From the NCBI GenBank assembly GCA_947467375.1, contig CANIHL010000013.1:1-32379 (forward strand): a DNA stretch of 32,379 bases, written 5' to 3'. Shown piece after piece: positions 7,198 through 14,753 of the stretch (positions within the stretch are counted from its first letter, which is position 1; every line of letters begins with the position of its first letter). Origin of the DNA: Acidimicrobiaceae bacterium. GTDB lineage: Bacteria > Actinomycetota > Acidimicrobiia > Acidimicrobiales > Ilumatobacteraceae. The translations under genes and the position numbers were made by a program. Under the pieces are notes generated by a model. It ran no database searches. It saw only the letters and a list, made by a program, of their open reading frames with translations, and was not told where the DNA came from.

Positions 7198-7218
7198 AAA
7201 ATATTTTTAAAATATTTT
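7198..7218. repeat. Two AAAATATTTT palindromes at 11-base spacing
   Basis: The 10-bp palindrome AAAATATTTT occurs at 7198-7207 and 7209-7218, separated by one T and flanked by further A-tracts. The spacing is about one helical turn, the phasing that gives intrinsically curved DNA. It lies about 105 bases before the PhoH start. Confidence 0.55.
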
Positions 7219-7323
7219 GTAAAAAATCCCCAAAATTGCCCTTTCGAGCACTTTTTGCTTGAAAGTTTCAGAAATTGTGAGTATCCACCAAACGCGGATC
7301 TCGAAAGTCCAAACTAAGCCACG

Positions 7324-8763
7324 TTGAATAATTTCATCAACCACTCCGACACATTGTCTTCGTCGATTACAACTGACGAGACGCCGCTCGGAACTCGCGT
7401 CGACAGAATTGTTAATCACGCGCTTGCATCGCAAACCGAAGTTGCAACTCGCGTTGTGCTCGACACTTCGGTACTCGTTGCAGATCCTGCATGCATTTAC
7501 AACTTCGCAGGATGCGATGTGGTTATTCCATTAACCGTGATTGAAGAACTTGATGGTTTGAAAACTCGCATGGATGACGTTGGTCGTTCTGCACGAACTG
7601 CGCTTCGCAGTATTGAAGACCTGCGCAAGAAAGCGGGAGGTTCGCTCGCCTCTCCAACCCGCGTTCATGACGGCCCAGACAGCGGAACCGTGCAAATAGA
7701 AGTCAATGGCGTACAGCGCAATTTGCTGGTTGAACATGGCCTAGACCCGGATGTTCCCGACAACAGAATTATTGGTGCAGCACTGGGACAAGCTCGCATT
7801 TCACCGACCCGCATGATTTCAAATGATGCTGCACTGCGTATTAAGGCTGCGCACATGGGTCTCATTGCCGAAGAGCACCAGCCCGTTGGTGCAAGTGCTG
7901 ATTCGCGCCCGATGGGTTGGACAACGTTTGATACGACGAACTCACAAATTGATTCGCTGTACCGCAGTGGTGGAATTGAAGTGAGCGAAGTTGATGGCGC
8001 CACACATTTAGTGGACAACAATTTCGCCGTGCTGCGCAGTGGCTCGCAATCTGCACTCGCCCGCTGCAACGACAACGAACTCAAACTGTTGGCGCAAACT
8101 GCACCTGAAGCGTGGGGCTTACGTTCGCGGAGCAAAGAACAACGTTTTGCACTGGATTTGTTAATGGATCCAGAAATCAATGTGATCGCTCTTGACGGCC
8201 GGGCGGGAACTGGCAAAACATTGCTGGCCATTGCTTCAGGACTTGAACAAGTAGTTGAACAGCGGCGCTATGAACGCCTCGCTGTGTATCGCCCACTCGT
8301 TCCCGTTGGTCGCGCAGACGTTGGCTTCTTGCCAGGCGACCTGGATGAAAAACTTGATCCATGGATGTCGGCAATTCACGACGCAATCGTTGCCCTCACC
8401 GATGAGCGCTCTAGCCGCGATGCGCGCGGTTTGATTGATGAACTCACCGACCGCGGACAACTCACGCTTGAGTCAGTCACGTTCTTGCGTGGTCGTTCGT
8501 TGCAGCAGCAATTTGTGGTGGTGGACGAAGCACAGAACTTGGAACCCACCACCCTGAAGACCATCCTCACCCGCATTGGCGAGGGCACCAAGGTGGTGTT
8601 CACGGGCGACACCAGCCAGATCGATGCCCCATACATGGGCGAGTCGAATAATGCCCTGGCTGTGCTCATCCATGCCTTTGCCGGCCAAAGCTGTTTTGGC
8701 CACATCACGCTTGCAGCCTGCGAACGCAGCGCAGTGGCCAGCCTGGCCGCCGAACTGCTGTAA
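7324..8763 (+). CDS. PhoH-like ATPase with N-terminal PIN ribonuclease domain
   Basis: Up to 479 residues. A PIN domain (about 42-185) shows the acidic pattern VVLDTSVLVADP (Asp47), IEELDGLK (Glu74/Glu75) and a later ISNDAALR (Asp168). A PhoH ATPase domain (about 255-475) has Walker A GRAGTGKT (292-299) and Walker B VVVDEAQN (398-405), with FTGDTSQID as sensor. PIN-PhoH proteins are ATP-driven RNA unwinding and cutting enzymes, and the fused layout is that of the YlaK/PhoH2 type. The start is unclear: the frame opens with TTG at 7324 after an in-frame TAA at 7315, no ATG or GTG occurs before residue 45, and neither a -10 at leaderless distance nor a Shine-Dalgarno was found. The conserved part begins near residue 42, so the first 20-40 residues may not be translated. 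Confidence 0.9.
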   Translation: MNNFINHSDTLSSSITTDETPLGTRVDRIVNHALASQTEVATRVVLDTSVLVADPACIYNFAGCDVVIPLTVIEELDGLKTRMDDVGRSARTALRSIEDLRKKAGGSLASPTRVHDGPDSGTVQIEVNGVQRNLLVEHGLDPDVPDNRIIGAALGQARISPTRMISNDAALRIKAAHMGLIAEEHQPVGASADSRPMGWTTFDTTNSQIDSLYRSGGIEVSEVDGATHLVDNNFAVLRSGSQSALARCNDNELKLLAQTAPEAWGLRSRSKEQRFALDLLMDPEINVIALDGRAGTGKTLLAIASGLEQVVEQRRYERLAVYRPLVPVGRADVGFLPGDLDEKLDPWMSAIHDAIVALTDERSSRDARGLIDELTDRGQLTLESVTFLRGRSLQQQFVVVDEAQNLEPTTLKTILTRIGEGTKVVFTGDTSQIDAPYMGESNNALAVLIHAFAGQSCFGHITLAACERSAVASLAAELL

Positions 8764-8842
8764 ACAGCCCCCACAGCGCCCCCTGGGCATGTGACTAACG
8801 ACTAACCACACTGTCAACAACTATGCCCTAGTCTGTGTTTAG

Positions 8843-8858
8843 TATTTAGTACTAAATA
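8843..8858. promoter_or_regulatory. Perfect 16-bp palindrome in the whiB promoter
   Basis: TATTTAGTACTAAATA is perfectly self-complementary. A second TTTAGTA (8838-8844) directly precedes the one inside it, giving a tandem direct repeat overlapping the palindrome. It lies 26-41 bases before the whiB ATG, where the core promoter must be. This fits an operator for a dimeric regulator, or for WhiB autoregulation with a partner. Confidence 0.6.
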
Positions 8859-8883
8859 GAACCCATCGTGAAAGGCACTAGTC

Positions 8884-9231
8884 ATGTCACTGAAGGAATC
8901 CCCAGTCTCTGAGTCATATCTCTCCGACCTAGTCGACCCGGTTGCACCGATTGGCTCACTCATCGACTGGACGCAGTTTGCTAACTGCAAGGGCAAAACA
9001 AAATTGTTCTTCGCACCAAAAGCAGAACGACCACAGGCACGCGAACGTCGCGAAGCAAAAGCAAAATCGTTGTGTGCAGGATGCAACGTTCAAGTGCCGT
9101 GCAAAGAATTCGCACGCAACAATCACGAGTACGGACTATGGGGCGGCGAAAACGAAGAAGAACGCCACATCGCTGGTTACACCATGGCTGCACCAATTGG
9201 AGTTCGTAGCCGAGCGCTGAAGTCGGCATAA
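8884..9231 (+). CDS. WhiB-family iron-sulfur transcription regulator
   Basis: 115 residues. The four cluster-binding cysteines are Cys35, Cys64, Cys67 and Cys73 (C-x28-C-x2-C-x5-C), followed by the turn GLWGGENEEER (84-94) that contacts the sigma factor in this family. The C-terminal region after 95 is short and only mildly basic (VRSRALKS). Wbl proteins are confined to actinobacteria and their phages. They bind the principal sigma factor and control division, redox or antibiotic-stress genes. Which of the WhiB1-7 classes this is cannot be told, but the lack of a C-terminal AT-hook argues against WhiB7. AAAGG (8871-8875) is a plausible ribosome-binding site 8 bases before the ATG. A perfect 16-bp palindrome overlaps the promoter. 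Confidence 0.95.
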   Translation: MSLKESPVSESYLSDLVDPVAPIGSLIDWTQFANCKGKTKLFFAPKAERPQARERREAKAKSLCAGCNVQVPCKEFARNNHEYGLWGGENEEERHIAGYTMAAPIGVRSRALKSA

Positions 9232-9240
9232 CTCCCTATC

Positions 9241-9260
9241 GCTCATGCATCTGCATGAGC
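9241..9260. promoter_or_regulatory. 20-base inverted repeat between whiB and the epoxide-hydrolase-like gene
   Basis: GCTCATGCA (9241-9249) and TGCATGAGC (9252-9260) are perfect 9-base arms around TC. There is no T-run after it, so it is a poor intrinsic terminator. It lies just upstream of the putative -10 (CAAACT, 9265-9270) of the next gene, which fits an operator better. Confidence 0.5.
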
Positions 9261-9276
9261 CTGCCAAACTGTGTGC

Positions 9277-9684
9277 ATGGCAATTGCAACAGACAAAATT
9301 ACTGATCCAGGCGAATACGTCACTCGGTTCATCGAAAACATTGAACAGAGTCACTTCACGGCCGCCATGGAAATGGTGTCTGAAGATTGTGAATACGACA
9401 ACGTGCCCATCACCAAGGTGTTTGGCCGCGAAGCAATGATCCAAATCCTTTCCGACTTCCTTGCTGCTGCAACAAAAGTTGAATGGCTCATCCACCATCA
9501 AGTGTCAAACGGCGACATGGAACACGGTGTGGTCATGAACGAGCGCACCGACCGCTTTGAGATGGACGGGCGTTGGATAGAACTTGATATTGCTGGATTA
9601 TTCGTGGTGAGCAACGGAAAGATCGCTTTGTGGCGCGACTATTTCGACCGCGAGTCCTTCACCAAGGCTCTCGCTTCTAAATAG
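9277..9684 (+). CDS. Limonene-1,2-epoxide hydrolase-like protein (NTF2 fold)
   Basis: 135 residues from the ATG at 9277. An in-frame GTG at 9271 would add two residues. Members of this family hydrolyse epoxides in one step with an Asp-Arg-Asp triad. The triad is recognisable: Arg90 and Asp92 in NERTDRFEMDG and Asp121 in ALWRDYFD, with the family's closing strand GLFVVSNGKIALWRDYFD. Length and fold match the single-domain family. The natural substrate is unknown, since many actinobacterial members act on steroid or fatty-acid epoxides. A CAAACT hexamer six bases before the ATG resembles the local leaderless -10 with C in place of the first T. A perfect inverted repeat lies immediately upstream. 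Confidence 0.85.
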   Translation: MAIATDKITDPGEYVTRFIENIEQSHFTAAMEMVSEDCEYDNVPITKVFGREAMIQILSDFLAAATKVEWLIHHQVSNGDMEHGVVMNERTDRFEMDGRWIELDIAGLFVVSNGKIALWRDYFDRESFTKALASK

Positions 9685-9710
9685 AACACCCCTCGCTTAC
9701 TGTGCTGAAC

Positions 9711-10286
9711 ATGAGCGAATCATTAGCGAACTTGCGGTTCGCAGTTGTCGACACGGAGACCACTGGTCTGTCCCCCACAACGTGTTCAATGCTGCAACTT
9801 GGCATTGTTATTGTGCGTGGAGACGGCACCATTGAAAGCCAATTCTCTACCTACGTCAAACGTCGCTTCTGGAAACCGGGCAGGCTTGGCGCTCACCACA
9901 TTCACGGCATCACGCGTTGGAAGTTACGCAAGGGCATCTCCATTCATGAAGCTCTCGATCGTTTGTCAGCCGAACTAAAAACTGCAACCTTTGTTGCACA
10001 TAACGCAAAATTCGACCTTGGTTTTCTTCGAGCCGAGGCACAACGCTGCGGACATCCACTAGTTGTTGAGCAACCAATCTGCACGCTCACGCTTTCGCGA
10101 TCACTCGACCCAAACAAAGCACATCCACATAATTTGCGTCAACTTGCAATTCGCTATGGCATTACCGATGTTCCGAACCACGACGCTCTTGCCGATGCAA
10201 TTGTGACTGCACGACTCTTGCCAATGTTGCTCGCCAAAGCCAACATCACCGATGCCAGCCAACTGGCCAGCATCGCGCTCAAATAA
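9711..10286 (+). CDS. DnaQ-like 3'-5' exonuclease (DEDDh family)
   Basis: 191 residues from the ATG at 9711. TACTGT (9698-9703) lies exactly 7 bases before it, which favours this start over the GTG at 9702. Exo I motif DTETTG with Asp14 and Glu16, Exo II in AHNAKFDLGF with Asp102, and Exo III with His157 and Asp162 in NHDALADAIVTA make a complete DEDDh site. Such proteins are either polymerase III proofreading subunits or stand-alone repair or RNA-trimming exonucleases. The absence of extra domains (no BRCT, no UvrC-like part) and the solitary context suggest a stand-alone nuclease. It runs toward pafC with one base between the two stop codons. Confidence 0.92.
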   Translation: MSESLANLRFAVVDTETTGLSPTTCSMLQLGIVIVRGDGTIESQFSTYVKRRFWKPGRLGAHHIHGITRWKLRKGISIHEALDRLSAELKTATFVAHNAKFDLGFLRAEAQRCGHPLVVEQPICTLTLSRSLDPNKAHPHNLRQLAIRYGITDVPNHDALADAIVTARLLPMLLAKANITDASQLASIALK

Positions 10287-10287
10287 T

Positions 10288-11238
10288 TCAGCTGTAGCGC
10301 TTCAACACTGCCTGCGCAGTGTGCACGCCTAAGTCCACCCATTTGGCTGGCTCAAGCACATCAATAGCGTCACCACCACGCAACAACAATCGACCCAGCC
10401 AAGGCTGTGAGCCAACAGCCATTTCAATTTTTACGCTGCCGTCGCTTTGCGGTTCACGTGAAATATATGGATACGTTTCGACTAGACGCAATGCTGCAGG
10501 TCGAACCATCAATGTTGCGGTCTCCATGTCGGTTCCAAAGAAATCAACTTCGGCTTCAATTCCCTCGATTTTCGGATCCGCTGTTTTGCCAGTAGGCGTG
10601 AACTTTTGAATGCGGTCAATTCGGAAGTTTCGAATGTCTCCAGACTGATCGTCGTCTGCACGCACATACCAATGCCCCATTTGTTCGAACACTGCGCGCG
10701 GAAAAATCGTGCGCGACGAATGCGAGCCGGAAATTGGCGAGAAATAGTCAATGGCTACGAATTGTCCGGCAGAAACCGCGTGCTGGGCTTCGACCAAAAA
10801 CTTCACCGCCTTCACATCGACTTCGACCACGGCATCGCCCTTCGGAAGCAGTGGTTGCAGTTTTTTTAGTGCAGAAGCAAGCGGACCCTTTTTGTCTGCA
10901 CCCGGCATCGACAATGCCGCACTGCCCATTGCCTGCAGTGCGAAGAGTTCGGCAGAGTTCAATTGCAACGGACGCGAAAACATGAGTGGAACCTCGGCGA
11001 ATACTTCACCTTCGTCAACGAACACATCAATCAATGCATCTGGCGTATACGGAGGCACACCACACATGGCCGCCATCATCAAATCGTTCATCAGTTCTTT
11101 TTCGCTTAACTTGAACTGCTTTGCCATATCGGAAAGCTTCACGCGCTTACGGCTAATGAGCCACGGCAACATGACCAACAACCCTTCAACGCGCTCGGCA
11201 GCCCCGCGCGGACCTCGGCGAGATTTACGCATTGCCAT
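10288..11238 (-). CDS. pafC: WYL-domain transcription regulator PafC
   Basis: 316 residues from the ATG at 11238, whose ATG overlaps the pafB stop as TAATG. A longer frame to 11268 runs inside pafB. The N-terminal part (about 10-75) is a helix-turn-helix region (RVKLSDMAKQFKLSEKELMNDLMM), followed by a WYL domain with FPRAVFEQMGHWYVRADDD and IRNFRIDRIQKF, and a C-terminal WCX-type segment (GSQPWLGRLLLRGGDAIDVLEP). In mycobacteria PafB and PafC form a heterodimer that activates the LexA-independent DNA-damage response. An AGGTGG sequence upstream can serve as ribosome-binding site. The proteasome-accessory gene pafA is not in this window, so the pair is uncoupled from it here. Confidence 0.88.
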   Translation of the reverse strand: MAMRKSRRGPRGAAERVEGLLVMLPWLISRKRVKLSDMAKQFKLSEKELMNDLMMAAMCGVPPYTPDALIDVFVDEGEVFAEVPLMFSRPLQLNSAELFALQAMGSAALSMPGADKKGPLASALKKLQPLLPKGDAVVEVDVKAVKFLVEAQHAVSAGQFVAIDYFSPISGSHSSRTIFPRAVFEQMGHWYVRADDDQSGDIRNFRIDRIQKFTPTGKTADPKIEGIEAEVDFFGTDMETATLMVRPAALRLVETYPYISREPQSDGSVKIEMAVGSQPWLGRLLLRGGDAIDVLEPAKWVDLGVHTAQAVLKRYS

Positions 11239-12188
11239 TAGCGACCACCTGCCTGCTCGGTGAGCCACGCAACGACTTGTTTACGAACACGCGGTGGACC
11301 AATGACTGTTGCGTGATCGACCATGGCAAACAGCCACACGCGAAATGCAGTCAGATTTGCACACGGAATTGCAAATTCCACTCCGCCATCAGCATGTTCT
11401 TTCACTACAGATTGCTTTCCAAACTGTGTGCGCACACCACTTGCCAAACTTGCATCCACCAGCACGGTTGCAACTGCATCTTCGCCGTGACCTTCTGCAA
11501 GCAATTCGGCTTCTGTTGGCACTGCCTTTTGTAAATCAAAATCTTTTGGACGATTAAACGATCTGCGATCGCCTACAGAAATTTCACCATCAATCCGGTC
11601 GATTCGAAATGTTCGGCGATCGGCGCGCAAGTGGTCGTAGCCAACGAGGTACCAGAATCCGGCGCGCGCCAACAAACCATATGGGTCCACATTGCGTGTT
11701 TCGCCCTTGTACGAAAATGTCAGCGTGCGGTGTTCAACGACGCCGTCGGCGAGCGTGGTCATCAGCTCGTCATCCAACTGGATGTTCAAACTGGTTGACT
11801 GCGCATTGAGCGCACGTTCTCCACCAAGTTTCCATAGTGCTTCGTCGCCGTGACTTGCACCCACGCGAACTGTTGCCATGGCTAACTGCAATGCAGCACG
11901 TTCCTCATCGGTCAGACCTAAATCGCCGAGTTCAAAACTCTTGCGGTCTACTCGGTACGCACCTTCGCCAGCCTGATCGCCACCGAGCGTGATGAGTTCG
12001 ATGGGAATTCCCAGTGCGCGCAAGTCTCCTTTGTCACGCTCGAACGCTGCTCGCGCTGCTGTGTCAGATTCTGGGTATTGACCAACAAGATCTTGACGAA
12101 TCTGCTTCAGCGTCATCGGCTTGGTGCGTTGCACCAGCAGTGCAAGCAGGTTGATCATGCGCTCTGCTTGTGAATACCTCTCCGCCAC
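11238..12188 (-). CDS. pafB: WYL-domain transcription regulator PafB
   Basis: 316 residues from a GTG at 12188. The longer frame to 12263 runs into pgi and is unlikely. The start is set by TAGTCT (12196-12201, reverse) exactly 7 bases before it. An N-terminal winged helix-turn-helix (AERMINLLALLVQRTKPMTLKQIRQDL) is followed by a WYL domain with DPYGLLARAGFWYLVGYDHL and RTFRIDRIDG, then a C-terminal WCX domain. PafB works with PafC as a single-stranded-DNA-sensing activator of repair genes in mycobacteria. The first three bases of its -10 box are the TAG stop codon of pgi. It is coupled to pafC by a TAATG overlap. Confidence 0.9.
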   Translation of the reverse strand: MAERYSQAERMINLLALLVQRTKPMTLKQIRQDLVGQYPESDTAARAAFERDKGDLRALGIPIELITLGGDQAGEGAYRVDRKSFELGDLGLTDEERAALQLAMATVRVGASHGDEALWKLGGERALNAQSTSLNIQLDDELMTTLADGVVEHRTLTFSYKGETRNVDPYGLLARAGFWYLVGYDHLRADRRTFRIDRIDGEISVGDRRSFNRPKDFDLQKAVPTEAELLAEGHGEDAVATVLVDASLASGVRTQFGKQSVVKEHADGGVEFAIPCANLTAFRVWLFAMVDHATVIGPPRVRKQVVAWLTEQAGGR

Positions 12189-12195
12189 AGCGCTC

Positions 12196-12201
12196 AGACT
12201 A
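12196..12201 (-). promoter_or_regulatory. -10 box of pafB made from the pgi stop codon
   Basis: TAGTCT on the reverse strand. Its TAG is the in-frame stop of pgi and the hexamer is 7 bases before the pafB GTG. The promoter therefore lies at the very end of the pgi coding sequence, so pafBC can be transcribed apart from pgi. Confidence 0.55.
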
Positions 12202-13794
12202 GGTGTTAGAACGGTGCTTGTTGTACCACTGCACCAAATTTGCCGTAGAGGCGTCGGTGCCACCAGTTTGGCTTGGTGCTGAAATCTGTGCAGAAACCTC
12301 TGCTGCCAATTTCTTGCCTAATTCAACGCCCCACTGATCAAAACTATTAATACCGAACACACAACCTTGCACAAACACTGAATGTTCGTACAGGGCGATG
12401 AGTGCCCCCAACGTGTGCGGCGTGAGCGACGACAGCATCAGTGTGGTGCTCGGTCGATTTCCCGGCAACGTGCGATGTGGCTCTGCTGAATTACCAAATG
12501 CCAGCGCTTGAGTTTGGGCAAACAGGTTGGCCACAAGTACATCGTGCGCTTCGGTATCGCGTGTTGGTGTTGCAGCCACGCCAATGAAGTCTGCTGGCAC
12601 CACGGATGTGCCTTGATGCAACAACTGCATGTATGCGTGTTGGGCATTCGTGCCCACACCGCCCCACACAATTGGAGAAGTTGGCAGAGAAACTGGTTGG
12701 CCATCAACGGTTACCCGCTTGCCGTTGCTTTCCATTTCCAGTTGCTGCACATATGAAGCAAACGACTTCAACGCGGTGGAATACGCAATCATCGCTCGTG
12801 TTTCGCGGCCAAGTAGCGAGCGATTCCAGATGTTCAGCAGGCCCATCAGCACAGGCGCATTGCGATGCAACGGCTCTGTCATGAAGTGCTCATCCATTGC
12901 ACGCATTCCCACAAGCATGTTGTCGAATGCGTTAGACCCGAAGGCGATGACATTCACCAGATTTACAGCAGACGAAATTGAATAGCGCCCGCCCACCCAC
13001 GACCACATAGGAAATGCGTAATCGGCTGACAAGCCGGCGCTCGCAGCCTTTTCTGGGAACACCGATACCACTGCAAAATGCTTCGAAGCATTCTTGGATC
13101 CAACTGCATCTGAAATCCACTGTGCAATGATGCGACCATTACTCAGGGTTTCTGCAGTACTAAACGACTTTGAGCACAACACCACGAACGTTGTTTCGGG
13201 GTCGCAATTCTGCAAGACCGCGCGAACATCGGTTGGGTCAATATTGGAAACAAAATGAGCGCGAACTGCCGGAGTAGTTGACGATGACAGCGCTTCGTGA
13301 ACAAGTGTCGGACCGAGGTCACTTCCGCCAATACCTACGTTGATGACACTCTGGAATTTTTTTCCAGTTGCACCAGTGACGCTGCCCGAACGAACCGACT
13401 CTGCGAAGTCATTGACGAGTGTTCGAACACGATGAACTTCCTTCATCACATCTACGCCATCTACATTGATTGATGTTTCCAATGGTGCGCGCAATGCCGT
13501 GTGTAATGCAGGCTGATTTTCTGTGCCATTTATAATGACTCCTGCAAACATGTCATTGCGCTTGCGCTCTACGCCCGCCTGTTCAGCCACTGCAATCAAT
13601 TTCTGCAATGAGTTTTTATCGATGTTTTGCTTTGAAAAATCAACGAGCAATGCGTCTTTTCCAACCAACACCTCAACACTCAAGGTTTCGGTACGCGACG
13701 AATCGCCGTCAAATAGGTCTTTCAGCGTTGTCTGAGAAATTGCGGCTGCACTATCAAGCGCTGCGGACCATGCGGGAGTTGTGGTGATATCCAC
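12199..13794 (-). CDS. pgi: Glucose-6-phosphate isomerase
   Basis: 531 residues with a GTG start. It interconverts glucose 6-phosphate and fructose 6-phosphate in glycolysis and gluconeogenesis. The sugar-phosphate loop INVGIGGSDLGP (151-162), the SKSFSTAET phosphate-binding segment (208-216), WVGGRYS with Arg270, the catalytic base Glu355 in MESNGK, His393 in LLHQGT and Lys494/495 in GVELGKKLA are all present. Length is typical. The segment reads GGVGTNAQHA where many homologues have GEPGTNGQHA. That glutamate is not the catalytic base, so activity is expected. TAGCCT (13802-13807, reverse) is 7 bases before the GTG. The gene is divergent from the RarD-like permease, with 38 bases between starts. 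Confidence 0.96.
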   Translation of the reverse strand: MDITTTPAWSAALDSAAAISQTTLKDLFDGDSSRTETLSVEVLVGKDALLVDFSKQNIDKNSLQKLIAVAEQAGVERKRNDMFAGVIINGTENQPALHTALRAPLETSINVDGVDVMKEVHRVRTLVNDFAESVRSGSVTGATGKKFQSVINVGIGGSDLGPTLVHEALSSSTTPAVRAHFVSNIDPTDVRAVLQNCDPETTFVVLCSKSFSTAETLSNGRIIAQWISDAVGSKNASKHFAVVSVFPEKAASAGLSADYAFPMWSWVGGRYSISSAVNLVNVIAFGSNAFDNMLVGMRAMDEHFMTEPLHRNAPVLMGLLNIWNRSLLGRETRAMIAYSTALKSFASYVQQLEMESNGKRVTVDGQPVSLPTSPIVWGGVGTNAQHAYMQLLHQGTSVVPADFIGVAATPTRDTEAHDVLVANLFAQTQALAFGNSAEPHRTLPGNRPSTTLMLSSLTPHTLGALIALYEHSVFVQGCVFGINSFDQWGVELGKKLAAEVSAQISAPSQTGGTDASTANLVQWYNKHRSNT

Positions 13795-13832
13795 TCATTA
13801 CAGGCTACCTTCGGGACTAGCGTGAACGAATC
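13795..13832. promoter_or_regulatory. Back-to-back promoters of pgi and the RarD-like gene
   Basis: TAGCCT (13802-13807, reverse) serves pgi at 7-base spacing. TAGCGT (13818-13823, forward) lies 9 bases before the permease ATG. Each promoter extends into the other gene's start region. Confidence 0.5.
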
Positions 13833-14753
13833 ATGACAAAGCCTGTGGCAAAGCCAGATACTTCGCAGGCAGCAATTGCGCAAAGCCTGTCGGTGTATTT
13901 CATCTGGGGTGCACTCACGTTGTACTGGAAAGAACTCCACGGCTTCGATCCGTTCGAGCTCATTGGCTGGCGAATTACGTCATCGGTTTTGGTTTTAGTT
14001 GTGGTCATGCTCACCACTGGTCGTTTAGTACCACTTTTACAATCACTACGTAATCCACAATTGCTGCTTCGCATTGCGCTTGCAAGCGTGCTCCTCACCA
14101 TCAACTGGGCAACGTATGTGTGGGCAGTGGTAAATGACCATGTCATTGAAACCGCACTTGGTTACTTCATTGCTCCAATACTCACCATCGTCGTTGGCGT
14201 ATTCGTACTGCACGAAAAGCTCCGCGGAATTCAACGCATAGCGGTGACTTTTGCAGTTGGCGGAATCGCTGTGCTCACCGTCGCGTACGGTCGTGTGCCT
14301 TGGATTGCGCTCATCATCGCGACATCGTGGACGTTCTATGCCTATCTCAAAAAGAAGGTCCCACTCGCTCCGTTAGAGAGCCTCACTGCTGAAGTTATTG
14401 TCCTTGCAGTTCCTGCCTTCATCTATTTGTGCACAACATGGAACAACGTCGACAGCGTGCACAACACGGCCTCTTCTGTGGAGTGGGTTTTCGTTGCATT
14501 CACTGGCGTGATTACCGCAGTGCCCTTGCTGATGTTTGCGAGCGCTTCTCAGCGCACTCCACTCACCATTCTTGGCCCAATGCAATACATCGTGCCCACC
14601 ATGAACTTCCTCATTGGTTGGCTGATGTATGACGAGTTACTCACGTCATCGAAGGTTGCAGGCTTTTCTTTGATTTGGGTGTGCCTCGCGCTTGTACTGA
14701 CAGATTTGTTCAGGACACAGCGGCAGCAACAAATCGCTTCAAACCGTCAATAA
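13833..14753 (+). CDS. rarD: RarD/EamA-family inner-membrane permease
   Basis: 306 residues, strongly hydrophobic, with about ten predicted membrane segments in two EamA-like halves. The beginning SVYFIWGALTLYWKELHGFDPFELIGWRI is typical of RarD proteins (protein-rarD subfamily of the drug/metabolite transporter superfamily), as is the later GPMQYIVPTMNFLIGWLMYDE. RarD substrates are mostly unknown, with exporter roles proposed. The hydrophilic N-terminus is short (about 15 residues). A TAGCGT box lies nine bases before the ATG. The 3' end overlaps the convergent TetR-family gene by 44 bases. Confidence 0.88.
   Translation: MTKPVAKPDTSQAAIAQSLSVYFIWGALTLYWKELHGFDPFELIGWRITSSVLVLVVVMLTTGRLVPLLQSLRNPQLLLRIALASVLLTINWATYVWAVVNDHVIETALGYFIAPILTIVVGVFVLHEKLRGIQRIAVTFAVGGIAVLTVAYGRVPWIALIIATSWTFYAYLKKKVPLAPLESLTAEVIVLAVPAFIYLCTTWNNVDSVHNTASSVEWVFVAFTGVITAVPLLMFASASQRTPLTILGPMQYIVPTMNFLIGWLMYDELLTSSKVAGFSLIWVCLALVLTDLFRTQRQQQIASNRQ

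Larger units (their letters stand above)
6765..7323. other. 559-base gene-free AT-rich region between hup and the PhoH gene
   Basis: This is the longest gene-free stretch in the window. It contains the hup operator-like repeat, three copies of TGCGCAA (6825-6831, 6936-6942, 6957-6963), two imperfect tandem copies of a 20-22-base unit (6922-6943 and 6945-6964), a CCCGTAA/TTACGGG pair (about 7053-7059 and 7143-7149) that could form a long-range stem, a run of A/T tracts around 7160-7230, and two AAAATATTTT palindromes one helical turn apart. A 78-residue forward frame (6812-7048) has no coding character and is not called. No known RNA family was recognised. It could hold promoters, a curved DNA element or an unrecognised RNA. 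Confidence 0.5.

Noticed and set aside
6765-7323. Replication origin in the AT-rich gap
   Set aside because: Only one weak DnaA-box-like sequence (near 7281-7289) and no dnaA, dnaN or gyr genes nearby.
12640-12670. Apparent loss of a catalytic glutamate in pgi (GGVGT instead of GEPGT)
   Set aside because: The catalytic base of the family is the Glu in MESNGK, which is present at residue 355.
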